From assembly GCA_041398605.1 (NCBI GenBank), contig JAWKUK010000008.1, positions 248,001 through 312,000 on the forward strand: DNA of 64,000 bases, written 5' to 3'. How positions within the stretch are numbered: position 1 is the stretch's first letter; every line of letters starts with the position of its first letter. Under the pieces are notes generated by a model. It was not told the origin of the DNA, did no database searches, and worked only from the letters and a program-made list of their open reading frames with translations. A program made the position numbers and the translations under genes. The DNA comes from JAWKUK01 sp041398605 (GTDB lineage: Bacteria; Planctomycetota; UBA1135; GCA-002686595). Below are positions 16,756-25,296 of this stretch, in pieces.

Positions 16756-18654
16756 ATGGCACTGCACCTCGCGCTCCTTCCGCTCTTCGCCCTGGCGCTC
16801 GCATCTGCGGCCCCGGCCCAGGACGCGCCGCGCCGCGCGAACGTCATCCACGTGATGGCGGACGAGCTCGGCTACTACGAGCTCTCGTGCCTCGGGAACC
16901 CGAACCTGCGCACGCCGAACCTCGACCGGATGGCGGCCGAGGGCATGCGCTTCACGCAGTGCTTGGCCGGGTCCGCAGTGTGCGCGCCGACACGCGCGTG
17001 CCTGATGACGGGCAAGCACTCGGGGCACACCTCCGTGCGCACCAACGGCGGCGGCACGCCGCTGCGCGCGGACGAAGCGACCGTCGCTTCGATGCTGAAG
17101 TCGGCGAGCTATGCGACGGGCGGCTTCGGCAAGTGGGGCTGCGGCGGGCGCGGCTCGACCGGTGTGCCGGAGCTGCACGGCTTCGACACGTTTGTCGGCT
17201 ACTACGACCAGGTCCACGCGCACTCGTACTATCCGCCGTACATCTTGGAGAACAGCCGCGAGCTGGTCCTCGAAGGCAACGACGGCGGCCGCGCCGGTGC
17301 GACCTACTCACACGCGGTGATCATGGAGCGCGCGCGGCAATTCATCCGCGCGCACAAGGACGAGCCGTTCTTTTGCTACATGCCCGTGACGCCGCCGCAC
17401 GGCATGTTCGACCTGCCCGAGAACGACCCGGCCTGGGCCGAGTTCAAGGACGCGCCGTGGCCCATCGAGGCGCGGCGCTACGCGGCCATGGTCGCGATGC
17501 TCGACCGCGAGGTCGGCGAGCTGTTCGCGCTCCTCGATGCGCTCGGCTTGACGGAGAACACGCTCGTCTTGTTCAGCGGCGACAACGGCGGCGCCGACTA
17601 CTTCGCGAGCCAAGAGCACCCGCGCGGCATCCACGGCGCGAACGTCGACCCCCGCACGGGCGTCGAGTTCCGCGGCAAGAAGGGCGAGCTGTTCGAGGGC
17701 GGGTTGCGCGTCCCGATGATCGCGCGCTGGCCGGGCCGCATCGCGCCGGGCACGGTCACGGACCACCTGTGCTACTTCCCGGACTTCCTGCCGACGATCG
17801 CCGACGTCACGGGCGCGACGCCGCCGAGCGACATCGACGGCGTGTCGTTCGCGCCGACCCTCTTCGGCGGAGAGCAACCCGAGCACGGGCACCTCTACTG
17901 GGAGATCGGCGGCTGGACGGCCGTGCGCGCGGGTGATTGGAAGCTCGTGCGCACGAAGGCCAAGGAGCCGTGGCTGCTGTTCGACCTCGCCACGGACGTG
18001 TCCGAGGCGCACGACGTCGCGAGCGAGCACCCGGACGTCGTCGAGCGCCTCGCAGCGCTCGCTGCGCGCTCTCACGAGCCCGCGCGCGAGGGGACCTTCG
18101 CGGACCGGACGCTGCATGAACGCGACCGCGCTGCGAAGTGGGGCAGCGCCGGCCCGCCGGCGAAGCCCGCCCCGGCCGCGAACACGACGCAGAGCGACCG
18201 CGCAGCTTGGCCACGAGGGGACCTATTGCCGACCAAGGACTGGCGCGTCGTGCGCGTCAGCAGCGAGTCGAGCTCGAACGGCAAGGTCGCGCGCAACGCG
18301 TTTGATGGCGACCCGAGCACGCTCTGGCACAGCAACTGGCAAGGCACCGCCGCGAAGCACCCGCACGAGCTCGTCCTGGACCTCGGTGGCTCCGTGACCG
18401 TGCGCGGTGTCCGCTACTTGGCGCGGCAGGACGGGGGTTGGAACGGCGCGCTCGCAGCATGTGAGCTGACGATCGGCGACGACCCCGATGCGTTCCCGGC
18501 GCCGCAGATCACGACGACGTTCAAGAAGTCGAAGGACGCACAGACGGTCACGTGCGAGCCGGTCCGCGGCCGCTACCTGCGCGTGCGGGCTTTGTCCGAG
18601 GTGAACGGCGGCCCCTGGGCGTCGATCGCGGAGCTGGGCGTGCTGGGTGGCTGA
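16756..18654 (+). CDS. Exported sulfatase with C-terminal F5/8-type (discoidin) domain
   Basis: 632 residues with a signal peptide ending at APAQ. Residues about 25-450 are a type I sulfatase (PF00884). The formylglycine motif is C-A-P-T-R at 76-80 inside 'CAPTRACLMTGKHSG', and 'VLFSGDNGG' supplies metal ligands. The N-terminal metal site reads MADELGYYE rather than the usual xDDxG. Residues about 500-632 form a discoidin-like carbohydrate-binding domain ('NAFDGDPSTLWHSNW', 'ELVLDLGGSVTVRGVRYL'). The enzyme would desulfate an extracellular polysaccharide or glycan. Its sulfatase maturation enzyme is not obvious in the window. It lies near a GH29 fucosidase, fitting use of sulfated fucose-containing glycans. 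Confidence 0.92.
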   Translation: MALHLALLPLFALALASAAPAQDAPRRANVIHVMADELGYYELSCLGNPNLRTPNLDRMAAEGMRFTQCLAGSAVCAPTRACLMTGKHSGHTSVRTNGGGTPLRADEATVASMLKSASYATGGFGKWGCGGRGSTGVPELHGFDTFVGYYDQVHAHSYYPPYILENSRELVLEGNDGGRAGATYSHAVIMERARQFIRAHKDEPFFCYMPVTPPHGMFDLPENDPAWAEFKDAPWPIEARRYAAMVAMLDREVGELFALLDALGLTENTLVLFSGDNGGADYFASQEHPRGIHGANVDPRTGVEFRGKKGELFEGGLRVPMIARWPGRIAPGTVTDHLCYFPDFLPTIADVTGATPPSDIDGVSFAPTLFGGEQPEHGHLYWEIGGWTAVRAGDWKLVRTKAKEPWLLFDLATDVSEAHDVASEHPDVVERLAALAARSHEPAREGTFADRTLHERDRAAKWGSAGPPAKPAPAANTTQSDRAAWPRGDLLPTKDWRVVRVSSESSSNGKVARNAFDGDPSTLWHSNWQGTAAKHPHELVLDLGGSVTVRGVRYLARQDGGWNGALAACELTIGDDPDAFPAPQITTTFKKSKDAQTVTCEPVRGRYLRVRALSEVNGGPWASIAELGVLGG

Positions 18655-18659
18655 TCCGA

Positions 18660-18701
18660 GACCACCGGCGCGCGCCTCCTGCGGCGCGAGGCCTCGTGGT
18701 C
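18660..18701 (+). terminator. Bulged hairpin after the sulfatase gene
   Basis: GACCAC (18660-18665) pairs with GTGGTC (18696-18701), enclosing a GCGCC/GGCGC stem at 18672-18676 and 18683-18687. It starts 6 bp past the stop. The unpaired bases between stems and the missing U tract make this tentative. Confidence 0.4.
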
Positions 18702-18872
18702 CGGACCTGCCTGAAACCGGGTCTTGTGATGGGACGCGAGGGCGCGCAGGTGGGCTCTCCCTCGGGTGCCTCAGGCCGTTGTTTCGGCTAGCCTAGGGCC
18801 GCGAAGAGCACCGAATGGGTCAGCGGCGTCGAGACACGGGGCCGCGCTACACCCACCGCCAGACAGCCCCCG

Positions 18873-19895
18873 ATGAACGCGAAGACCAAGTCCCGCCTGC
18901 GCCGCCTTGGAGGCATCCTCTTCCTGCAGCTCGCGGTGATCGTGGCGTGCGAGCTGCGCTGCCGCTCGTTCATTCGCGAGTACGGCGTCACACCGTTCCA
19001 GGTGAGCGCGGACCCCGAGCTCTCCTCGGAGCTGCGGCCGGGTTTCTCGACGACGTACACAGGGGTGCACGTCCGGATCAACAGCTCGGGGTACCGCGGC
19101 GCGGAGTTCCCGGCGCCGCTCCCAGGCGTGCCGCGGATCGCACTCATCGGAGACTCGTACGTCTTCGGCAGCGGAGTCGACGAGCAGGACACGCTCGGCG
19201 CGTCGCTCGAGCGGGCCCTCACTGAGGCAGGTCACCCCTGCCAGGTCCTGGCCTTCGGCGTGCCCGGGTACACGGGGCTCGACACCGCGCGGGTCCTGGA
19301 GTCCCGCGTGATGGAGCACCAGCCCGACCTGGTGCTCTACGTCAACTTCGCGAACGACATCCAGCTCCCGATCAAGTACACGTCGATCCCGCCTGACGCG
19401 GTGATCGACCCGACCGTGAAGTACCGCCTGCACTCAGCGGCGATCGAGTACGGCGTGCTGCTCGCTCGCCGCGTCGGGTGGGCCCTCGGCTATTACATCG
19501 GCAGCGACCATGAGGCGAATATCAAGGCCGAGTACGCGGGCCCAGGTGGCGCTGGGCTGCGGGCGGCGATCGCGCGCATGCAGGCCGTCTGCAGCGCGGC
19601 GGGCCTGCCGTACCAGATCGCCATTTACCCTCACCTCGGCGTCCCGGAGCTCGATCCGTTGCGGGTCACGGATCGCCTCCTGATGGAAGAGGCGCCGTCG
19701 CTGGGCGTGAACGTGATCGACCTCTTGCCTGCGTTCGAAGGCGAGCGCAACCTGACGCACTATTGGGTGGGGCCCTTCGACAGCCACCCGAACGCCGCGG
19801 GACACCTCCGCGCGAGCCGCTTCCTGGCGGACCAACTGCTGAGCCTCGACGTGATCACGGCCGCCCGGGCGCACGCCGCGACCCGCGGCAGCTGA
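18873..19895 (+). CDS. Membrane-anchored SGNH/GDSL hydrolase-like protein
   Basis: 340 residues from ATG 18873. One N-terminal TM or uncleaved signal (about 12-28, LGGILFLQLAVIVACELRC). The SGNH fold shows block I 'IALIGDSYVFGSGV' with the catalytic Ser, and block V 'DSHPNAAGHLRASRFL' with the Asp/His pair. 'NFANDIQLP' sits where block III Asn would be. Such enzymes are esterases or acetyltransferase partners acting on polysaccharides; the substrate cannot be read here. It stands between a sulfatase and a fucosidase, consistent with deacetylation or processing of extracellular glycans. It converges on GH29. Confidence 0.82.
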   Translation: MNAKTKSRLRRLGGILFLQLAVIVACELRCRSFIREYGVTPFQVSADPELSSELRPGFSTTYTGVHVRINSSGYRGAEFPAPLPGVPRIALIGDSYVFGSGVDEQDTLGASLERALTEAGHPCQVLAFGVPGYTGLDTARVLESRVMEHQPDLVLYVNFANDIQLPIKYTSIPPDAVIDPTVKYRLHSAAIEYGVLLARRVGWALGYYIGSDHEANIKAEYAGPGGAGLRAAIARMQAVCSAAGLPYQIAIYPHLGVPELDPLRVTDRLLMEEAPSLGVNVIDLLPAFEGERNLTHYWVGPFDSHPNAAGHLRASRFLADQLLSLDVITAARAHAATRGS

Positions 19896-19963
19896 GCGAA
19901 CGGCGCGCCCCGAGGGCCTCTGGCGGCGCCACGGACCGCGCACACACGCGGAACGCGGGCCGC

Positions 19964-21499
19964 TCAGGGCGCAGCGTCAAAGGTCAGCGTCCACGCGTAG
20001 CGGCACGGCGGCGCCGCGCGCACCGAGGCAGGGATCGTGACGACGACCTCGTCGCCCTCCAAGGACCACGCGAGCTCACCCTCGACGCCCAGCATCCCGA
20101 GCGCGCGGCCCGTCATCGGCCGAGGACCGCGCCAGCGAACGGTCTCTGGCGGCGCGTCCTCGCCCTCGCCGGCGAGCACGATCGCGTGCACGCGGCCGTC
20201 CTTCGCGCGCGTGAACGCCACCGCGCCCGACTTGTACGGCGCGATCGGTCGCGACGCGTGGATCGCGACGCCATTGACGGCCATCCACTCGCCGAGCTCC
20301 GCCAGGCGCGACAGCGCCTCCGGCGGCAGCTCGCCCAACGGATCCGGGCCGACGCCGAGCAGCAGGTTGCCGCCTTTCGCGACGACGTCGACCACCAAGC
20401 GCACGAGCTCGCGCGTCGGCTTATAGACGTCGTCGGGCTTGTAGCTCCACTGCTGCGCCATCGTCACGCACGACTCCCAGGGCTCCAATAGCGGCTCGTC
20501 CGGCACATGCTGCTCAGGCGTGACGTAGTCCTCGTAGGGGCCATGGACCGTGCGATCGACGATGATCAGCCCTGGCTGGTGTCGCCGCGCCATGGCCGCG
20601 ATGCGCGGCATGTCGATGTCCTGGTCTTCGGGGCTCTTGCACCACACGGCGACGTCTGGCGTGATCGTCGCCTTCGGGCGCACCCAGCCGCCGTCCAGCC
20701 AGAGCAGGTCCACGCGGCCGTAGCGGCTCATCAGCTCTTCGAGCTGCGCGTACACGAAGCCCTTGAACCGCTGCCAGCGCTCGGCATAACGCTCCAGCGA
20801 GTAATTGACGTTCCGGTCCGGCGTCGCGAAGCGTCGCCACCAATAGTCGTTCGAGTGCCAGTCCGGCTTGCTGAAGTAGGCGCCGATCAAGAAGCCGCGC
20901 GCGCGGAACGCCTCGAAGAGCCGCGCGGTCACGTCGGGCCGCGGCTGCAGCGAGTATGCACAGGCCGGGTCGGTGACCTTGTAGTCGGTCTGCGCGGTGT
21001 CCCACATGCAGAAGCCGTCGTGGTGCTTCGTCGTGAAGACGACGTAGCGCAAGCCCGCGGCGTGCGCCGCGTCCGCCCACGCCCCGGGGTCGAACCGCAC
21101 GGGATTGAACGTCTCTTGCAGCGCCTCGTAGCGGCGCGTGTACTCGCCGTAGTCCTCGAGGTGCCGCGCGCACCAGGGCTCGTCCTCGGAGCACAGGGTC
21201 CACGACTCGACGATCCCCCACTGCGAGTACGTGCCCCAGTGCAAGAGCAGCCCGACCTTGGCGTCACGCCAGTCCTCGAGCCGCTCGAGCACCAGCGGGT
21301 CGCCCCCACGCGCCGCGCGGTCGCTCGGGGCCTGGCCGCTCACTTGAGCGCACACAGGGGCGGAGAAGGCAGCGCTCGACAGCGCGAGGGCGAGGTGGAG
21401 GTAGCGCAAGAGAGGTGCAAAGGGGGCTGAGGGGCTCGCAGGGGAACCGCTGCTGGCCCCGGACACAAGCGCGCGCCGCGGGACCCGCCGCGTGCCCAT
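19964..21499 (-). CDS. Exported alpha-L-fucosidase, GH29
   Basis: About 511 residues from ATG 21497-21499. The frame opens at GTG 21541, and internal starts closer to the hydrophobic signal (YLHLALALSSAAFSAPVCAQ) are possible. GH29 hallmarks are 'GLLLHWGTYSQWGIVESW', 'FTTKHHDGFCMWDT' and 'VDLLWLDGGW', whose Asp (about 271) is the expected retaining nucleophile. A C-terminal beta-sandwich follows from about residue 385. It removes alpha-L-fucose from glycans, probably in the periplasm or outside. The general acid/base cannot be assigned by eye because it varies within the family. It works logically with the neighbouring sulfatase on sulfated fucans. Confidence 0.92.
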   Translation of the reverse strand: MGTRRVPRRALVSGASSGSPASPSAPFAPLLRYLHLALALSSAAFSAPVCAQVSGQAPSDRAARGGDPLVLERLEDWRDAKVGLLLHWGTYSQWGIVESWTLCSEDEPWCARHLEDYGEYTRRYEALQETFNPVRFDPGAWADAAHAAGLRYVVFTTKHHDGFCMWDTAQTDYKVTDPACAYSLQPRPDVTARLFEAFRARGFLIGAYFSKPDWHSNDYWWRRFATPDRNVNYSLERYAERWQRFKGFVYAQLEELMSRYGRVDLLWLDGGWVRPKATITPDVAVWCKSPEDQDIDMPRIAAMARRHQPGLIIVDRTVHGPYEDYVTPEQHVPDEPLLEPWESCVTMAQQWSYKPDDVYKPTRELVRLVVDVVAKGGNLLLGVGPDPLGELPPEALSRLAELGEWMAVNGVAIHASRPIAPYKSGAVAFTRAKDGRVHAIVLAGEGEDAPPETVRWRGPRPMTGRALGMLGVEGELAWSLEGDEVVVTIPASVRAAPPCRYAWTLTFDAAP

Positions 21500-21663
21500 C
21501 CAAAGGACCGGGCGCCGCCGCTGTCTCGCTGAGACACACACTGGGCCGCGGCAATCGCCAGTTCGTCATGCTGGCGCCCTGCGGATGGGTGGTGATCTGG
21601 ACGATACTACTCACGTGTCGCCTGCGCGCGAGGCATCCCAGCGGGGGGGCCCACGCGCGGCCG

Positions 21664-22962
21664 ATGACCCGAAGCATGCCCAAGCCCAGAATCGACCGCG
21701 CGACGAGCGCGCACGTCCTGCGCCGCGTCGGCTTCGGCGCGCCGCGCGAGGCCGTCGACGCCGCGACCGAGCGCGGCCTCGACGCGACGTTGGAGGAGCT
21801 GTTCGCGCGCCGCGCGGGCCACGCAGCCCCCGAGGCGGTGCAGCGCGACCTCGACGCGGCGCTCGCGACACAAGACCTCGTCAAGCTGCAGGCGCGCTGG
21901 ATGGCGCTGATCCTCGACGACGCAGCGCCGCTCGTCGAGCGCGTGACGTTGATGTGGCACGGCCACTTCGCGACGTCCGACGCGAAGCTCGGCCGGGTCC
22001 GGCTGATGCACCGCCAGAACCAGCTCTTCCGCGAGCAAGGCCTCGGCGACTTCCGCGCGCTGTTGCACGCCGTCGCGAAGGACCCCGCGATGCTGCTCTG
22101 GCTCGACGGTAACCAGAACAAGGTCGGCCGCCCGAATGAGAACTTTGCGCGCGAGGTCATGGAGCTCTTCGCGCTCGGCGTCAACGGCGGCTACACCGAA
22201 GGTGACATCAAAGAGGCCGCCCGCGCCTTCTCGGGCTGGAGCGTCGAGGGCAGCGAGTACGCGTTCCACGCCGAGGAGCACGACCGAGGCGAGAAGACGC
22301 TGTTCGGTCGCGGCGGCGTGTTCACGGGCGAAGAGGCGCTCGAGCGCGTGCTGGCGCACCCCGCGTGCCCGCGTTGGGTCGCGCGACGCCTGTTGACGAC
22401 GTTCTGCGTGCCCGACCCCACAGCGGCGCAGTGCGAAGAGTGGGGCCGCGTGCTCGTCGAGCGCGAATGGCGCATCGACGCCACCCTCGAGCGGCTGCTG
22501 CGGAGCGACCTCTTCCTGGGGCCCCTAGCGCGGCGCAGCCGAATCGCGGGCCCCGTGGAGCTCGTGGCCAACGTCGCGCTCTCGCTGCGCGCGAAGGTCG
22601 CGCCGATCGACGCTATGCGCGCCGCCGCGATCATGGGGCAGGTGTTGTTCATGCCGCCGAGCGTCAAGGGCTGGGACGGCGGGCGGACTTGGATCCACCC
22701 GGGGACGTGGCTCGCGCGGCACAACCACCTCATGGAGCTGATCCTCGCCGGTGACGCGTTCGATGCGCGCCGGGCCTACGGCGCGGACCTCGACCAGGCC
22801 CACGTCGTCGAGCGAGTCGGCGCGACGCTGTTGCCCGATGGGCTCGACGACACGCTGCGCGCGGTGCTCGAGGACACAGCCAAACGCGCAGGCTCCCCCG
22901 TCGGCGCCGCGCGCGACGCGACCGCGTTGCTGTTGACGGCGCCCGAGTTCCACCTCTATTGA
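21664..22962 (+). CDS. DUF1800 family protein
   Basis: 432 residues from ATG 21664; ATG 21676 is an equally good start, and the long upstream open frame has no family similarity. DUF1800 boxes are clear: 'HVLRRVGFGAPREAVDAA', 'VERVTLMWHGHFATSDAK', 'NENFAREVMELFALGVNGG', 'EAARAFSGW' and 'FMPPSVKGWDGGRTWI'. Biochemical role is unknown. The gene is nearly always followed by a DUF1501 gene, as here 19 bp downstream, and the pair is expanded in Planctomycetota. No signal peptide is seen. Confidence 0.93.
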   Translation: MTRSMPKPRIDRATSAHVLRRVGFGAPREAVDAATERGLDATLEELFARRAGHAAPEAVQRDLDAALATQDLVKLQARWMALILDDAAPLVERVTLMWHGHFATSDAKLGRVRLMHRQNQLFREQGLGDFRALLHAVAKDPAMLLWLDGNQNKVGRPNENFAREVMELFALGVNGGYTEGDIKEAARAFSGWSVEGSEYAFHAEEHDRGEKTLFGRGGVFTGEEALERVLAHPACPRWVARRLLTTFCVPDPTAAQCEEWGRVLVEREWRIDATLERLLRSDLFLGPLARRSRIAGPVELVANVALSLRAKVAPIDAMRAAAIMGQVLFMPPSVKGWDGGRTWIHPGTWLARHNHLMELILAGDAFDARRAYGADLDQAHVVERVGATLLPDGLDDTLRAVLEDTAKRAGSPVGAARDATALLLTAPEFHLY

Positions 22963-22981
22963 TCGCCGCGCTCTCCGTGCC

Positions 22982-24232
22982 ATGACGCGCCACTCCACCG
23001 ACTCGAACGACCCCCGTGGGCCGCGTCCCTTGACGCGCAGGACCGTACTCGTCGACGGCGCGCGTCTGTCCCTCCTGCTGCCGCTCTTGCCCGAGCTCGC
23101 GCTGGGGTCGGCGCAGCGCGAGGACGCGGCGGGCGCGCCGGTGCTCGTCGTGGTCCAGCTCTCTGGCGGCAACGACGGCCTCAACACCGTCGTACCGTGG
23201 CGCCAAGACGAGTATCGGAAGCAGCGCCGGCTGATCGGGCTGCCCGCGCAGGACCTGCACCGCTTCGACGACGACTTCGGGCTGCACCCGAGCCTCCCCG
23301 GGCTGAGCGGGCTCGCCGCCGACGGGCTCATGGCCTTGGTGCACGGGGTCGGCACGCCGCGCCCGGACCGCAGCCACTTCCGCTCCTTGGAGATCTGGCA
23401 CACCTCGGAGCCGGACAAGCCCGTCGGCTCGGTGGGCTGGCTCGGGAACCTGGCTGACCAGCTCGCGCGCAAGCACCCGGGCTCGCTGCCTGCATTGGCG
23501 GTCGGCGGGCGCGAGCTCGTGCTGTCGATGCGCGGCGCGGAGGTCCTGCCCGCGACGCTGCCCGACGACCGTGGCTTCACGTTGTCGCGTGTGTCGCAGC
23601 GCCTCGCCGAGCACCGCGACTTCATCCTTGGGCACCCCAAGCACGACGGAGCGCCAAAGAGCGACCTCGAGTTCCTGCGTCAGGCCGCTCGGACGTCGTA
23701 TTCAGCGGCGGAGCGCATGCAGAAGATCGTCGCGACCAAGTCGCCTGTCGTGTACCCAGATCGCCCGCTCGCGCGCGACCTGCGCCTCGTCGCGCGCTTG
23801 ATCGCGGGCGGCTTCGGCACGCGCATCTTCCACGCGTCGCTCGGCGGGTTCGACACGCACGCGAGCCAGGCGAGCGTGCACGCCGCCCTCTTGAGCGACC
23901 TCGACGGGGCGCTGACCGCGTTCCAGCGCGACCTCGTCGCGAGCGGCGTGGCGGACCAGGTGATCACCTTGGTCTTCAGCGAGTTCGGCCGGCGTGTGCG
24001 CGAGAACGGCTCACGCGGGACCGACCACGGCCACGGCGGTCCGGTCTTCGTGCTGGGCCCGCAGGTCGCGCCGGGCGGGCACGGAGCGCATCCGGACCTC
24101 GCGCACCCGGTCGACGGCGACATACCGAGCACCACGGACTTCCGCGGCGTATACCGGCGCTTGGAGCGTGACTGGATGGGGCTCGAGCCGTTCGCGCGCG
24201 CGGAGATCGACGCGCCGCCGTTCCTTCGCTAG
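22982..24232 (+). CDS. DUF1501 family protein
   Basis: 416 residues from ATG 22982. A twin-arginine-like N-terminus (LTRRTVLVDGARLSLLLPLL) suggests export by Tat. Conserved elements are 'VVVQLSGGNDGLNTVVPW', 'RSHFRSLEIWHT', 'GGFDTHASQ' and 'VFSEFGRRVRENGSRGTDH', the last typical of this sulfatase/alkaline-phosphatase-like superfamily. Function unknown; it is thought to act with its DUF1800 partner, with which it forms a two-gene operon. The transaldolase gene follows after 64 bp. Confidence 0.93.
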   Translation: MTRHSTDSNDPRGPRPLTRRTVLVDGARLSLLLPLLPELALGSAQREDAAGAPVLVVVQLSGGNDGLNTVVPWRQDEYRKQRRLIGLPAQDLHRFDDDFGLHPSLPGLSGLAADGLMALVHGVGTPRPDRSHFRSLEIWHTSEPDKPVGSVGWLGNLADQLARKHPGSLPALAVGGRELVLSMRGAEVLPATLPDDRGFTLSRVSQRLAEHRDFILGHPKHDGAPKSDLEFLRQAARTSYSAAERMQKIVATKSPVVYPDRPLARDLRLVARLIAGGFGTRIFHASLGGFDTHASQASVHAALLSDLDGALTAFQRDLVASGVADQVITLVFSEFGRRVRENGSRGTDHGHGGPVFVLGPQVAPGGHGAHPDLAHPVDGDIPSTTDFRGVYRRLERDWMGLEPFARAEIDAPPFLR

Positions 24233-24296
24233 GCTCGTCCGGGAGGGCGCATTTGCTACGCTCCCGGCTCCTTCCAAGGGACCTCCGAGGCGCGCA

Positions 24297-25250
24297 ATGA
24301 CAGATCAACTGACCGGGCTCAAGCAACACTCACTCGTCGTCGCGGACACTGGCGACTTCGCCAGCATCCAGAAGTACCAGCCGCGCGACGCGACGACGAA
24401 CCCGAGCTTGCTGCTGAAGGCGGCGACGATGCCTGAGTACGCGCCGCTCGTCGAGGAGACCCTCGGCCGCTCGCGCAAAGAGGACGGTGGGTCAGTCGAC
24501 GCAGCCCTCGATCGCCTCGCGGTGGCCTTCGGGCTCGAGATCTTGAAGATCGTGCCGGGGCGCGTCTCGACGGAGGTGGACGCGCGGCTGTCGTTCGACC
24601 AGGCTGCCACGATCGCGAAGGCGAAGCACCTCATCTCGCTCTACGACGCGGCCGGCATCGACCGCGAGCGGATCCTGATCAAGATCGCGTCGACTTGGGA
24701 GGGCATCCAAGCCGCTGCGGCGCTGCGCAAGGACGGGATCAAGTGCAACTTGACGCTCTTGTTCTCGTTCGCCCAGGCGGTCGCGTGCGCGGAGGCCGGC
24801 GTGCAGCTGATCTCGCCCTTTGTCGGGCGCATCCTCGACTGGCACAAGAAGAGCACGGGCAAGAGCGAGTACGCGCCGGCCGAGGACCCGGGCGTGATCT
24901 CGGTCACCCGGATCTACGAGTACTACAAGAAGTTCGACTATCCCACCGAGGTCATGGGCGCGAGCTTCCGGAACACGGGCGAGCTCTTGCAGCTCGCGGG
25001 CTGTGACCTGTTGACGATCAGCCCGTCGCTGCTCGATGAGCTGCAGAGCGCCACCGGCGAGGTGCCGCGCCAGCTCACGGTCGAGTGTGCGCGCGCCTCG
25101 GATGTGGAGCGCCTCGAGCTCGACGAAGCCCGCTTCCGCTGGCTGCAGAACGAAGACGCGATGGCCACGGAGAAGCTCGCCGAGGGCATCCGTGGTTTCG
25201 CCGCAGACACGCGCAAGCTCGAGGCCACGATCGCCCCGCGCTTGGCCTGA
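24297..25250 (+). CDS. tal: Transaldolase (TalB type)
   Basis: 317 residues from ATG 24297, the typical length of class 1 transaldolases. It transfers a dihydroxyacetone unit from sedoheptulose 7-phosphate to glyceraldehyde 3-phosphate in the non-oxidative pentose phosphate pathway. Visible signatures are 'YQPRDATTNPSLLLKA', the Schiff-base Lys in 'ILIKIASTWEGIQAA' (Lys 129), 'CNLTLLFSFAQAVACAEAG', 'ISPFVGRILDWHKK' and 'VMGASFRNTGEL'. Cytoplasmic. It is convergent with the sigma fusion gene; a 14-bp perfect palindrome at 25255-25268 lies between the two stops and might serve both as a weak terminator. Confidence 0.96.
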   Translation: MTDQLTGLKQHSLVVADTGDFASIQKYQPRDATTNPSLLLKAATMPEYAPLVEETLGRSRKEDGGSVDAALDRLAVAFGLEILKIVPGRVSTEVDARLSFDQAATIAKAKHLISLYDAAGIDRERILIKIASTWEGIQAAAALRKDGIKCNLTLLFSFAQAVACAEAGVQLISPFVGRILDWHKKSTGKSEYAPAEDPGVISVTRIYEYYKKFDYPTEVMGASFRNTGELLQLAGCDLLTISPSLLDELQSATGEVPRQLTVECARASDVERLELDEARFRWLQNEDAMATEKLAEGIRGFAADTRKLEATIAPRLA

Positions 25251-25296
25251 GCGACGCGGCGCGCCGCGCACGGGGTGCTCCTCGCCGCGGCCGCCC

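Noticed and set aside
15388..17223. 611-residue open frame on the - strand
   Set aside because: Antisense to the M1 peptidase and the sulfatase gene start, both with catalytic motifs in the + frames.
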